In this document: piece after piece, positions 10,963 through 23,306 of the stretch
Layout of the letters: each line of letters opens with the position of its first letter
Position numbering within the stretch: the stretch's first letter is position 1
Assembly (NCBI RefSeq): GCF_947179165.1
Contig: NC_077248.1
Coordinates: 14,101,256 to 14,165,255 of the forward strand
Length of the DNA: 64,000 bases
From: Solanum dulcamara
Lineage: Eukaryota > Streptophyta > Magnoliopsida > Solanales > Solanaceae
Reading direction: 5' to 3'
The notes under the pieces: model-generated
What the model saw: only the letters and a program-made list of their open reading frames with translations
Database searches by the model: none
What the model was told of the DNA's origin: nothing
Position numbers and translations under genes: made by a program

Positions 10963-13503
10963 GTCTTTTCTAGCTGTGGGCGAATAAACACAAGGTGGTC
11001 TTTCTTATGGGTCCAATACACCTTGGGTTTTTAAGGTCGAATGAGCCTTGAAAAGAGACTAGGGACCCGAGTTGGACAAACTATGGGGTGAATATAATAA
11101 ACAACGTTGGACGGTCATGAAGCAACTATCTTCTTATTACTTCAAAACTTAAAGGGTTAATTTTGGAAGGGACAGTCACAGATGACCACGTAACCTCCAT
11201 TTTCCTAATGCTTTTTATTTGTCGTTTGGCGGAATTCAACGCCATGAGATGCGACAATAATAATATATCTAAAATTTAAATAAATAATTGCGGAAAGTAA
11301 CCACTAATACAAGTAAATAGTTTTAGCCAAACAATAAAATCCTTTTGGTTAGAACCTAGATGAATCCCATCAGAGTCGCCATATTGTTACGATCTGATTC
11401 TGAAAACTTAGTTTCAAAACATTTTCATAATTTGGAAAAAAGAATTTCATTTAAATTTATTTATTTATAGAAATATAGGAATTAGAGTCACCACTTAATT
11501 TTAGGAAAATTAAAAAACCATCTAAAAAGAAATTTTGAAAGAAACCTTTTAATAAATCAAAGCCGGATAAGGGTTCAAGCAATCTTCTAAGAAAATTTTT
11601 ACACACCTTAAAGAATCCGCTAACATGCAGTTGACCGACGGATTAAAAAGCTTGGCCAATTTTTTAAAAATGAATCACTTGTAAAAAAAATTATTTTAAA
11701 ATGACTAAAAATTATTTTTGACTTAACAATTTATCCCAATCAAGATTTTGAACTAAATGGTTAGTTCAAACTCATCAACATGGATTTAAAGCTTTTCAAT
11801 TATTATGAAAGAACATGAATGGTTCTTAAGTTATTATATAAGCTTAAGTTGCCTAATTTAAATGGAATTTGAAAAAATTGAATATTTTAAGTAAACAAAT
11901 AATGATATAGCGAAAAAGTCATTAGAATCTCCCAAGGATTCATCTAAGTTAATAAAAAAAGTTATTAAGAATTATCATAGATTCACAAAAATAATAAAGG
12001 AACTAAAGTAAAGTAAAGAATTGAATAGCAAGAAAAAGGTAGTCTCTGGCCAATTTTGATTCTCACTGCTACTTTGATCAATTTGGATCCTTAAATCCAG
12101 AATCTCAATTTCTGTCCCTTTGGAACGGCTATTATTCTACTACTGAGCTGCTTCCACTCTACGATATTACCTTCCCTCTCAAACGGCTTGATGGAGGTTG
12201 ACTCAAAAAGACGAATATGCAAGAGATGGGGAATCCATTGGGACTCAAATGAAAGAGTGTTCATGCAAAAAAAATAAGGAAACTAAGGATTAGTAACGAA
12301 TAAGACAGTCCTAACCATAATAAAAATGATACATAAACCAAATTTTAGAACTTTCACTTAAACCATACATCTTTTTCTATTAAACGTGTAGTGCCAACGT
12401 TGGATAGAAAACAAAAATGAGATCAAACAAATAAGACCCAACCAAATAAAATAATTAAATAGGACAACTGTGAGTTTCACGTTTTCTCTTCAATTAAAAA
12501 AAATAAAGGAATTGAAAAAGGAGTTTTACTCCCTAAATTTAATCAAACAAGAAATAAGATAAGCTTAAACATACCACTAAATAAGGAGAGTCTGAAAGCA
12601 GCCAAGTGAAACAAATATGCAATCATAAGCTTAATGGAAAATGTATTCAGAAACAACAACATCATGGTACTATCCCGACATTTTCTTAATAACATTTAAA
12701 CCACTAGTATACCAAATTTTTAATCTAACTAAAGGGAAAGATCACAAGAAGAGTTGGGGCATGAGAGTGAACCCCTATACTATTTTAATTTTAGTGTAGA
12801 ATTAGAGGAAGAGCCACTGGAAAACTAATCAATTCAACTATTTCACACACTAAGGTAAAACTTTTAACTAGAAAATCATGAAATAAGGGGTGAACCGGGA
12901 TATGAAACCAAAAACAAAGTATAGAAAATTCCAATAGTTGAAACTTTTATTCATTATTCTAAACTAAAATACGATGCTTCTTCTACTTGAAATCAGCATG
13001 TGTCTAGGCATAACAGGGCATTATTCATGATAAAGTATCAATGAGAGCATCAGTAAAGAAGGAAACTAGCAGCTAGTTTTCACCTTAATAATAGATGCAA
13101 AATATGCTAGAAACAGAATGAAATACGATAGCAACTAAGAGACTAGATACAAAAGTGAATATTGACAGAACAATGAGAAAAGGAAAAAAAAGATGAAAAG
13201 AACCATCACATTAAACACCTCAAATCAATGGCTTAAAGTTGTTAGCACACACAAAAGAATGGACATGTCGTCTAGATATGTAGTACCAAATTAAGATAGA
13301 AAACTGAAGTCTGCCCTCTACCCAATGATTGAGAAGGTACATTAATTATATTCCCGACCACTCAGTTCATTGGATGATCTCAAAATACACATACAGAGAT
13401 GCTAGCTTATATGAATACTCATCACTTAAAATAGAATAACCTTTCAACAACGAATAGAAACCAAAATGCCATATTCAATAATTGATAAATCTGACTATAA
13501 CAA
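10963..13503. other. AT-rich non-coding stretch, no gene seen
   Basis: No open frame of note and no splice-supported coding. At about 11390-11640 there is a decayed copy of the dispersed module with GAGTCACCACTTAATTTTAG. Related copies lie at about 33880, 59907 and 61221. The rest is A-rich intergenic DNA. Confidence 0.6.
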
Positions 13504-14166
13504 TGTAATGACCTTAGAGGTTATTCTTGGAAATTATCATAAAAAGACTATTTTACCCTCCTGATAGTTTTTCCAAGTCATATTTGATTGATATCTGATG
13601 TCGGTTCCACAGTTTTCTTGAAAAATTGAGATTTTCTAGTGAACTTTGAGTGGTATTTGAAATCATTCAGAGTTTTGAGTTTCGAAACAAAATTTTGTTG
13701 ATTTCATCAATTCCAGAACGTCAAAATTGTCTAAGATGGTTGACGGAATCAAATTCGGGGGCATGTTGTGGATTTGAGGTGTTGAGTTGGAAGTATTTGA
13801 GTTTTTGGCCATAAGTTTGACTTTGGTCAATATTTGAGGATCGGATGCTCGAAATTAAATTCCGAGGACTCCATTGGATTCAGAGTGTGATTTTAGATGT
13901 AGGGAGAGTTCCAGTGTATTTTTTCGAAAGATCTAAGGGCATTTTGGTCTTTTGAGGTATAATCTTGGTTTAGTTGCGACTTTTTAGTTTTCAAGTCAAG
14001 GAAGCCTTGAAATTGAATTCCGATGGTTTCTTTAGTTTGGAACATCGAGTTTAGTAGGATTCCATATATGTTTTGTCTATAGGGGGTTCCGAATGAATTA
14101 CGAGGATTGATTTTGAGATTTTTGGACTTGTGTGTGTTGCTGATATCTGGTGCCTGGGATTTTCTC

Positions 14167-14357
14167 ATCGCGTTTGCGGAGCCTTGGCCGCGTTCAAGGA
14201 GGGAAAGGAAATCATTCTCCGCATTCGCGGAGCCTTGTCCCCTCACTTGACACCTACTGCTAGGCAGAAATCCCCGCTTTCATTGAGGCTGCGTTCACGG
14301 AGTGTAGTGGCATCAGTCTCCGCGTTTGCGGAGTTAGTGATCCACATTCGCGGAGAG
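14167..14357. repeat. CpG-rich hairpin array inside the solo LTR
   Basis: Five occurrences of a GCGGAG/ACGGAG core lie within 190 bp. Several are in the arrangement CTCCGC-NNNN-GCGGAG, which is a perfect 6-bp inverted repeat with a 4-base loop (for example near 14217 and 14320). CpG density is far above the surroundings. Confidence 0.75.
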
Positions 14358-15186
14358 TAAAATTGGCCTGAACAGTGACAAAGTCTGGGTTTAGCCTATT
14401 TTCACCATTTTTGGTGATTTTGGAGCTCGGGGAGACGATTTTCAGAGGAGATTTGGTGGGGTAACTTTGGGGTAAGTGATTATAACCTCGATTCTTGATT
14501 ATCCATTGATTATTTAAGATTTTTAGGATGAAATTGAGGTTTTTGAATTGGAGAAATTGGAGTTTCAAGAACTTGAATTAGTTTCAATTTTTGGTGATTG
14601 TGAGCTTGTTTTAAGTCTAAATCCACTTTCGTTTTCACTAGTAAATCCCACATATTTTGAGGAAGTTGTTCATGTAAAAAAAATTGAAATTTTCTACTCA
14701 TTTTCGGAACTAGGCTTTTCGGGCATTTCTGGTCAATTTTGACCCGATTTTCAAAATTATGATATGGGCATCGTTAGTTTCCTATTTTGATTGGAAACTT
14801 GGATTTGCATAGGTTATGGGGATTTGGAGTGCATTCGGAAGGGAAAGACTCATGTACATTGATCGATCGCGTATTGGCTAAGGAAAGTGGACTCTTAAAA
14901 CTCTGTGAATCTCTTAAAATTCCTAAATATCCCGTTGTCTATGTGTTGGGGCATAATGGGGATGAGGAATCTAAAATCAATCGACAGGGTTAATAAAAGA
15001 ATATGTGTGATATAGTTGAGTATTGAATATTATATGCCGTAATCTAGATATCTATGTGCATTTGATGAAATACTTGATAGTCTAATTGTGATTGCGGCTT
15101 GTCTGAATTGATTATTCCTCATTACTTGTGTGAGCATGATGATTGCATTGATTTTGAAATACTATGATGAGAGGTAATGATTGTGA

Positions 15187-15450
15187 GACCGAGGTCATTT
15201 CCGGTTAGAGATGTGATATGGCCGAGCTCATTTTCGATGAGAGATTGATAAGCATAGGTCATTTCCAGTGGGATTATATTGCCGAGGTCTTTTTCGGTGA
15301 AAATATATTATCGAGGTCATTTTTGGCGGGATTATATTATCGAGGTCATTTTCAGCGCGATTATATGGCCGAGGCCATTTCCGGCAAGGTTGTGGGACCG
15401 AGGTCATTTTTGATCAGATTTTATTATGTTGAGGTCTTTGCCGGTAATTG
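15187..15450 (+). repeat. Tandem array, about nine units of about 29 bp
   Basis: The unit is roughly CCGAGGTCATTTTCGG followed by YGRGATTATATTA. Copies differ by substitutions and small length changes. It is an LTR-internal minisatellite and codes for nothing evident. Confidence 0.85.
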
Positions 15451-16112
15451 CACACATGCATGATCATTGAGTGTGCATATACATATTTTGCATATCTATG
15501 TTGACAGTTGATGCCTATTTGTGACTTGTGAGTATTTGTACGATACATCTTGTGATATTGAGTTGTAATCTGAACCTTATCAAGCTGTTTATTATGAAAA
15601 TTTAGATTGAGTTGATTTCTGTGCAGGTTGTTGTCATGAGGTTTGGTTAGGTGAGAAAATGAGTTTCTTATTCCTATTAGATTTACTTAGTTTTTCTAGT
15701 TAGCTTGCTGGGTACCGTGTTGTTAGGTACTCACCCTTGCTTCTACACTTGTGTAGGTGTTGTGCCCGGACTATGAACACCGTCTCTTTTCGATCATTCG
15801 AGGCTTCTAGAGTTGAGAGAGGTAGCCATTGATGTTCAGCGAACTCTCATACTTCCTGTATTTTTATGTTTTACTTTGTTTAAGAGTTGAAGGCATATTG
15901 AGACTTGTACTTTCATTTCAGTTTTGTTATTTTAGCGGCTTGTACATGTGACAATCAATATTTGGGGTAATTTAAGTTGAAAGACTTTTGTTTTTATTTA
16001 TTATTTCGCTATTTAGACTAATTCCGCTTATTTCTACGTAAATATTGGGTTTAGGCTGACTTGTCCGGTGGAAAAGAACAGGTGCTATCACACTCGGATT
16101 CAGGTCAAGACA

Positions 16113-16862
16113 AATATCTATTCCTATTCGAACAGTGTCCAAGTTCTCAGATCCTTAGATGGCCCCTTTGAGATCCTGTCACTGGGGAAACAAGCTATTA
16201 TTGTTAGATTGTTTTGCATTGGTTGAGGATTGTTTTGCTGGGGGTATTAAGTGTCTCACATTGGTAGAGGATATGAGTTGTTTCCTTATATGGTCTTACG
16301 AAATCCTCAGCTTATGTGGTTGGTTAGACCCAAGGTTCATTTTCTTAAAAAATTTCAGCTGAATTAACTTTTACCTTGTCGAAGAAAAAATTTATCAGCT
16401 GAATTAGCTATATCTTGTTCAGTTGTTTTCAAGTAATTATGTGTCAGCCTCATAGTTATGCTTCTGTAATCTGCAGATTTCTTCTTTAGGGCATCAATCC
16501 CTGTGCGATTATAGGCATGTCATACACATTCTCAGGTCTCATTGTTTTGATATCTGGATTTAATTTCTTCAGATGGTTGCTCATTTGGTTATGTTTCATA
16601 GTTAAAATGAAAATACCGGTACCCATCTCCCAGAACACCAAATTTCTGAAGCTTTAACTTACATGCTTGGAAAAAACGGAAATTATAATAAAATCACCTG
16701 CCTGCATAATGTAGATTTGTTCGTTTTTACTCTTGATGAAATTCTGCTGTTACTCAGAGGTCTATATTGTTTCCATTTTATTTTTTTTGAGAAATATAAG
16801 TTTCACCGGTTATTTTGTCTGGTCATATTTTACTATTGTTTAACGGGAGTCATGTGATGCAG
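16113..16862. other. Intron-like sequence before the kinase remnant
   Basis: T-rich sequence without recognised coding. It probably comes from the intron upstream of the first surviving kinase exon. No ACT-domain exon is visible. Confidence 0.45.
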
Positions 16863-18267
16863 AAATCTTCACCAAATCAAAGTCCATCAGAATCATTTAG
16901 AAAGGAGAACAAAACACTCATCAAATGTGAACTTGATCCCGCGACAATACCTTGTGGTGGCATTGATGTCTGGGAAATTGATCATCAACTTCTAAAATTC
17001 GGCAACAAGATTGTTTCTGGTTCATATGGTGACTTTTAAGTATGTCGTGCACTAAATCATATCTATGATCATATTTGGTTTTGGAGTAACTTAATTAGTT
17101 CTCTGTTTGTTTCAGATACAAACGTACATACTGCAGTCAGGAAGTAGCTATCAAGATCCTCAATTCTGAGCGCTTGAACACAGAATTGCGAAAGGAGTTT
17201 GCCCAAGATGTTTAAATCATGAGGTTTGTTGGATATCATAGTACATGTGGAGGTTATGGCTGTTCTAGATAAACCTCGTCTTCTTTCTATCCACTTAGCT
17301 TATTATGATCCGATGTCTTCATTCTTAGTTACCAATATCTTTTCTGTCTCTAGTTTTGTTTTGTCCTGAAATTACTTTTGTATCTTGTAAAGGAGCAAGC
17401 TTTGATTTGTTGCTATAATGTTGAGAGAACTGCTTTTATTTCCATATTGGGTGAGAGCAGGCGTTCATTGTTTTCTACTTCTTTTTACTGCTGCAAGTAC
17501 ACGAGCTGAAATGCAAATGTTCCCATCTGACTGATTTAGTTTTCCTTCTTTTTCTTTTGGAAGACTAGCTTAAAGGAACAAGTCAATAAAAGATTGCTCA
17601 TATCTGAGGAGTCACTATGTTCCAGTAATACTTTAGATTGCCATTCCTTTCATCCCTGATCAATCAGCTAATGTTTTTTTTCTATGCGTTTGTTCTGTTT
17701 TCCTTTCTGGGATGCAATAGGGTGTGTTGTGTACGCACAGACTATATATGTTTTCAAGATATAATTTCTCTGATAGTTCATTCTATTTTCCATTCTTGAA
17801 TGCAATTGGGTGTGTTGGTTAGGCAAAGACTATACCTAATTTCTCGATTTAATTTATCTGACATTTCATTTTGCTGTGCTTGCAGAAAAGTTCGTCATAA
17901 AAATGTTGTAATGCAACTCATAGGGGCATGTACTAGGCCTCCAAACTTGTGTATAGTAACAGGTGTGTTAATAGCTTAATCGGGGAAATTTAAGCTTTAG
18001 ACAACAGATTTTATTTGAAAGCATGGTTGTCTTCTCCTTGCCTTCTCGAAACGAGTTTTCTTACTAATGACTTTAATTTTCTCAACTGTAGAGTACATGT
18101 CTGGAGGAAGCGTATATGACTATTTACACAAACAAAAGGGAAGTTTTAAGCTTCCTACTTTGCTGAAAGTAGCAATTGATGTATCAAAAGGGATGAATTA
18201 CCTGCACCAGAATAACATCATACACAGAGACTTGAAGGCTGCCAATCTACTGATGGATGAAAATGAA
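16863..18267 (+). pseudogene. STY-type (STY8/STY17/STY46-like) ACT-domain protein kinase, broken fragment
   Basis: Four exon-like blocks spell part of a plant dual-specificity Ser/Thr/Tyr kinase. 16863-17035 has DVWEIDHQLLKFGNKIVSGS, the start of the Gly-rich loop. 17116-17223 has the EVAIKIL lysine. 17886-17962 has KVRHKNVVMQLIGACT. 18092-18267 has [15 protein letters not shown] and the catalytic loop HRDLKAAN. Codon phase joins correctly across all three gaps, and the acceptors are proper AG. Defects: the first donor reads TTAAGT instead of GTAAGT, the second exon has an in-frame TAA near 17212, the upstream ACT-domain part is absent, and no exon with the DFG segment follows. In Arabidopsis relatives act in the cytosol on chloroplast precursor proteins. 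Here no functional kinase is expected. Confidence 0.85.
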
Positions 18268-18899
18268 GTAAGAGATTATCTCATTAAGCACAATAATGTA
18301 AATGTTTGTTGTCTATGGGATTTGTAGATGTTTTCAGATTTCAATATGTATATTAAGATTGATTAATCGCATAATCTGTAACAGTCCGTTCTTTTATCAT
18401 GACTAACTGAATATGAGAGTGAATCTTGCTTTAGTAAGTTCTATTTTGTGCAACTTATATTCGACTGCAGATACTGAAGGAGATAGAACCTCATAATCCA
18501 AAGATTAGTTCTTCAATTGCATATTGGATAGCCGTTAGAGATGTCTTCCAAGAATTAATTGGACATTTTAGGGAAAAAGTATCTATACTTATGTTTTCTT
18601 TCTGACTCTTTTGCTAAGTGAAATTATGTTCATCTTATTGATGAACTTCTTGAACTTGGGACATATCCAAATAAAGATACAAGAAAGATAACTTATGTTT
18701 GGGCTTTGGGGTTTCCATAGAAATTTAATCCTTTGATTGTAAACATAAGATATGGAACTTAGCAAGATCATCTTTAGTTTGAGCTTTATCATTAAATTTC
18801 AAGTTTCATAGGGTAGCCAGAACCAAAACTGCATGTTATAAACATATATGAGGCTGAGCAAAAATAAAGGCTGAACAAAATTCCAGAGGCCTTTTGGAA
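18268..18899. other. No gene seen after the kinase fragment
   Basis: An AG-terminated stretch at about 18465-18471 is followed by a short sequence (about 18472-18570) that could be a ruined kinase exon. I could not align it to the DFG or APE region with confidence. The remainder is non-coding. Confidence 0.4.
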
Positions 18900-18908
18900 A
18901 TAGCCTCT

Positions 18909-19142
18909 CTACCTCCGTTTTTCCGTCATACTAGACAACACTTGATCAGCTAGTGCCAAGTGAAGATCAGCAACTGCGTTGCTGTCTATGTCGTTCCACT
19001 TGCTGTCATCAACAAAGTCTGTGGGTCTGCCTTCAATTGCAGCTAAGCAATTATCTTTTCTCAATATCGCTTTTATTTTCATTTTCCACAATGAGAAATT
19101 AGTCCTATTGAATTTTTCATCAAACTTTGTTGTACTCGACAT
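18909..19142 (-). pseudogene. Ty1/copia gag, N-terminal fragment
   Basis: The 77 codons beginning MSSTTKFDEKFNRTNFSLWK are the usual N-terminus of plant copia Gag (UBN2/DUF4219-type), including the conserved W-K-x-K segment. It ends after LADQVLSSMTEK, where copia sequence stops. The rest of the polyprotein is missing. It lies downstream of a matching PBS and LTR on the minus strand. Confidence 0.85.
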
Positions 19143-19204
19143 TGTTATTTGCTTTACACCCTTCTAAATCGTTTATGAATATTTTTTGCGAACAATCGTG
19201 AAAA

Positions 19205-19295
19205 ACTGTACCGTCACCGAAATTTACTATTCACATGAATAGTACTATTCACCGAATTTTACTATTCACGAAAAGTTACTATTCACAGATAGTAC
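19205..19295 (-). repeat. Short direct repeats in the copia leader
   Basis: TACTATTCAC or a close variant occurs about four times between PBS and gag, some copies joined by inverted variants (GTGAATAGT). It forms part of the 5' untranslated leader of the copia fragment. Confidence 0.75.
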
Positions 19296-19325
19296 CTTCG
19301 CATAAAATAGACAGAATAACCGAGG

Positions 19326-19337
19326 GATCTGATACCA
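19326..19337 (-). other. Primer-binding site of the copia fragment
   Basis: The minus strand reads TGGTATCAGATC, the iMet-type PBS of copia elements, one base inside the LTR end. Confidence 0.85.
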
Positions 19338-19338
19338 C

Positions 19339-19783
19339 TGTTGGGGTGAGGAAGCACCACAACTAAAATTTGATATGATGAAAATAATGAAAATAAATTA
19401 GACACAAGAATTTTACGTGGAAACCCCTCTAACTGATAGAAGGGAAAAACCACAGGGTAGAAGGATCTCACTATAAAATATGGAGTACACAGCTCTCAAA
19501 TACAAGGAGAAAACAATAATAAACACTTCTCTCTTGTAAAAGGAACAACTACTAAAGAGGACACTCAAGACTAAAATATTTATCTTGGTGTATAACTCTC
19601 TTTGTATTCTTACTCTCTCTTTCTGGGATAGGAAAAATGAGGGCAAGAGGTCTTCTATTTATAGGAAACTAGAAACGCGTAAAATCCGCGTATTGAACCT
19701 CCCTTTTTGACTACGCGTTCAAAACGCGTTTTGTTCCTTTTTTGACTACGCGTTCAAAACGCGTTTTGACTATCTTGCATACA
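19339..19783 (-). repeat. 5' LTR of the copia fragment
   Basis: On the minus strand it ends ACCCCAACA beside the PBS. The outer end is placed at TGTATGCAAG (19783), which fits a 445-bp copia LTR, though no second LTR is available to confirm it. A TATA box (TATAAATA on the minus strand) lies at 19656-19663, with CpG palindromes directly upstream. Confidence 0.7.
19676..19768. repeat. ACGCG palindrome array with a 30-bp tandem unit
   Basis: Two near-identical units at 19704-19733 and 19739-19768 contain GACTACGCGTTCAAAACGCG. A related ACGCGTAAAATCCGCG lies just before them. They lie immediately upstream of the LTR TATA box. Confidence 0.8.
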
Positions 19784-20069
19784 GTTCAAGTAGAGTTAAA
19801 CTCTTTGGTGAATTTGCTCCGGTGAGGAAGATGATCGTCGCAAGGAGAAGCCATCTGGAGGTATCTTTTCAGTCCTCAGACATGGACACCACTAAGTAGA
19901 TATACTTAAAAGAGAATGTTGATAAAAAGTTATACTGATAACACACTTCTAGCTTATTTATCCATTTTTGTACAGATTTTTTCCCGATCAATGTTGTCAT
20001 TTTCAATAGAACATTTTTGCTAATTATTTTGAGATACCCTTTTGATAGCTTTATACTAGTCTATCACTA

Positions 20070-20828
20070 TGTCAATGGATCTGGTCCCTTGATAGAATTA
20101 TAAACGTTAAGACAGCCTTAGAAGTAAAGGTATTGCACACAATTTTACATAGAAACCTCTTTGTTCGAGGGAGGAAAAACCACGATCTGTCCTACAAGGT
20201 TTAGCAGTCAATCTTCACTAAGGTGCAAGATCAAAGTAATCTATTACAACCTATTTTAAGTAGATACTAACTCTCTTCACCCCTTTGCTTGCAACACCTC
20301 TGTTACAAGACTTGAGCCTAAGCAATCTCTCTATTGCCCACTACACAACCACTTCTTAGTTAATGTAAACTTGCCTGACTACTTCAAATCTAACTCTACC
20401 AATGAAGTTACAGTGACACAATACAAAGAGAAATAATCAATATTCCTTTATATAAGAGGAATTGATTTTATAATGTTACATATAAGACTCAAACAACAAA
20501 GCAACAAGAAAAGATATCTCTTGAACGATTTTATCAAGTCCCGTGCTGCTTTGGTGAGGTTGTCTTTTTCTTGAGAGAACACACAAAGCCACCTTTTGAT
20601 TGTAAAAAGCCAAGAAAACTTTGTTGTCCAAGGTTTGAGTATTAATGTTGGAGATACTCATCCTAAGTTTCTTCTGATGGGCTATTATGCCTCTGATGTT
20701 TCTACCAACCACAGCAGAGGGTGGCAGCTTTACGGTTGTCCAATCTGTTTGAAACTTAACTTACGCATAGGACCAGGTTTGTGTATCAAGTCCCATAGTT
20801 TGTTAATCATCAAATCTTTGTAATAACA
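20070..20828 (-). repeat. 3' LTR of the Sirevirus-like element
   Basis: The high end is TGTTATTAC on the minus strand, directly after a polypurine tract. The stretch 20262-20828 matches 32027-32615 closely. The low end at TGTCAATGGATC is inferred. Confidence 0.75.
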
Positions 20829-20842
20829 TTTCCCCTTTTTTT
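20829..20842 (-). other. Polypurine tract
   Basis: On the minus strand it reads AAAAAAAGGGGAAA directly before the 3' LTR start. It is the primer site for plus-strand DNA synthesis. Confidence 0.8.
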
Positions 20843-23301
20843 GATGATGACAAACTAGGTAAGTTAAGGAATGTTTAGCCTATCAATATTTCCCTTTATT
20901 CCAATCAAGTTTTTGCCAATATTCATGTTCTCCCTGCCTCTATTCTAACCAGGTCCCTCTCTTGAACAAAGACATGAAAACTAAAAAGTGAAAACTTCCC
21001 AACTCAAGATGAACCCACACACTTGTCCCTTTTGGCATCATAAAAAAGAAACACAGTAAACCAAACTAAAAGACAATACACAAGTAGAGTAAATTCATGG
21101 CCACTGGGGCAACACTGAACATGATTAGAACATTATAAAGACAAGAAACAGGCAGTAGAAACAAACAACACATTTATATTAAAAGAGGACAACATTACAT
21201 TATACTAATTAAGAACTACAAAAAAACCAAATATAAATTGCCAACAGAAGATGGATTTTGGGATTAGGAGGAGGAAGGTTTGGGGGCAAGGGACTAAAGA
21301 AGAAAGGTCATTCGGGTATTGTTGTCAGCATGAGCCTGAAGTAACTGCTGAGTTAGAGTTTTAACTTCAGTAGTAAGATTTTCATTTTGAGCTTTCAAAA
21401 CAGTGATCTCAATTGAACCAGGTCCCTCTTTCTGAGCTTGCAACAGCTGGGCATTTACGCATGAAATCTCCGCATCTCTGCTAGCCAAGGTTACTGTTAT
21501 TTCTTCCAATTCTAGCTTCAACCTTTCGTGATGCTCAAGAAGATCAGACACCTGAGACTTGGCCTTGTTGCCGGTTCTCCCTTCAACATACTCACATTCT
21601 AGAAGAGTGGATTGGGATAATGCTTGCTTAATGGTGCCCTTAACACATTTTACCACCTCAACGCCAAAGTGTTCGAAGACCGATTGAGCAGATACCTATA
21701 TCCCATCCCATGTTTTCCATCCTTCACTATCATTGTCTTGTGCATGTGTTCCATCATGATGACTGAGAGATCAATAGGCTCAAGCTTACTGAGAGCTTCC
21801 ATCAGGAACAAGTCAGTTGAAGAAGCTACAGTTCTCATTTCCGATCTAGGTAAGAGAACTTTATTGACAAACTCAAAATAGAGTTGATATGGACCCTTCA
21901 AGAACTTTTTGGGAATGCCAGCATAACTCAACTCTGATAGCATACCAACTTCAAAGATAAAACTGTGTGAGGGAATACCCTTATCCACTGAAGCAATCCC
22001 CTCCCTAAGCACTCCAAGAATTGCACCCAAATCTTCCTCAAAAATATGAAACATAATTCCTCCAACCTTCGTGTTGAAACTAGCATCATCAGTGAAATCC
22101 ATCTTATAGTAGAACTCGCGTACCTCTTTGTCATAAAGAGTGGGAACAGGTCACTCAAACAATGTTGTCCACCCATAAATTTCAACAGCGTTGACTAGGT
22201 CCCTCATACCAGGGTGAGCACAAACATCAGGATCAAAGACTCTACAACTCAACACCTTTTGAGTATATTGTATTTTGATTCTCTCATATTTGCTCAAGAC
22301 ATGTTCCTCCTTGTGCCTCTTGTTAGGCAAACCTGATCCCTTTTTAGCAGTAGATTCAGCCTCTTTCCTTTAGCAATTCCTTTTCATTTAGTTTGCCCAA
22401 CCTTTGACACAATAGAGCATTTTTCAGACACAACAATTGAAACTTCACGTCGTCTCTGCTTTGTGGCAGCTACTACATCATTACAAATGGTGTCAATGCC
22501 CTTAGCAATTTTAGACACATCGATCACCTGATCATCAGGAACAATATCCACCTCAACGATTGTCCTATGTCGTAACCTCCTCCTCTGTGTGGTTTTGGAT
22601 TTGCTTAAAGCCATTGCATCACTAAGAAATTTCTGTTGAGTTCCTCGAGTAACATAATTCTTACCCTTCTTGGATGACTCAGTAAGCACTCTCTTCGCCT
22701 TTTAACCAGCCCCAACCTTTTTCAGAGCCTCCTCTTTAGACAATCTTTTGCTCCTTACTTTTTTGTTCCAATTTTTCAGTCAAATTACCCTCCTTTTGAT
22801 TTGGACTTACTTTATATTCCATCTTTTATTCACATTTTAGCACACTATCAGACTCTTTCTAAGTTTTACTCTGAAACCTAGTCACAAGAGGCATCTCATC
22901 CTCTTTTTCTTCATCAATTGGTGACCTAGGTAAATCAATTGCTAGGGTTTGGTCAAAGACAAGCTTCAACCCAACAATAGAAGCATTCGGTGATTTTTCT
23001 TTCAACTCAGAGAAGCGCGGTCTGATTCTATCTCCTCGCATCTTCGCCAGACTTTGGACAACCCATTGCTCACCTTTTGCTAGTATATTTGACCCAGCTG
23101 TGTGCTCATCAAGAAAATGTCCATCAAAATGTCTTTCGAACATATTTGAAGATATCGTAGTAGGTTTTGATGAATAAATATTGCCAACCAAATGTTCGTT
23201 ATCCTAAAGATGGAGAATCGACCTTGCCATAGAGTGAACAGAAACCAGGGGCGACGACTCTTTAGATTTAGAGATCACAAGAGTTGAACAAATTAGAGTA
23301 T

Positions 23302-23306
23302 TGTCA
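23302..23306. other. Target-site duplication, left copy (TGTCA)
   Basis: Identical to 25719-25723 on the other side of the solo LTR. Confidence 0.9.

Larger units (their letters stand above)
13504..16112 (+). repeat. Probable solo LTR of a Ty3/gypsy element
   Basis: It starts TGTAATGACC, the usual TGTAA(C/T)GACC opening of gypsy LTRs, and ends CAGGTCAAGACA, close to the common GGGTCGTGACA end. No PBS or coding region follows. Inside are a CpG-rich hairpin array (14167-14357) and about nine tandem 29-bp units (15187-15450). I could not recognise a 5-bp target duplication, so the edges rest on terminal motifs only. It separates the kinase remnant from anything upstream. Confidence 0.6.

Noticed and set aside
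15187..15450. Regular direct repeats that look like a CRISPR array
   Set aside because: The units are contiguous with no unique spacers, and the setting is a plant LTR.
18472..18590. Possible further kinase exon after an AG acceptor
   Set aside because: Translation does not give DFG, APE or other kinase motifs in any frame that joins the previous exon.
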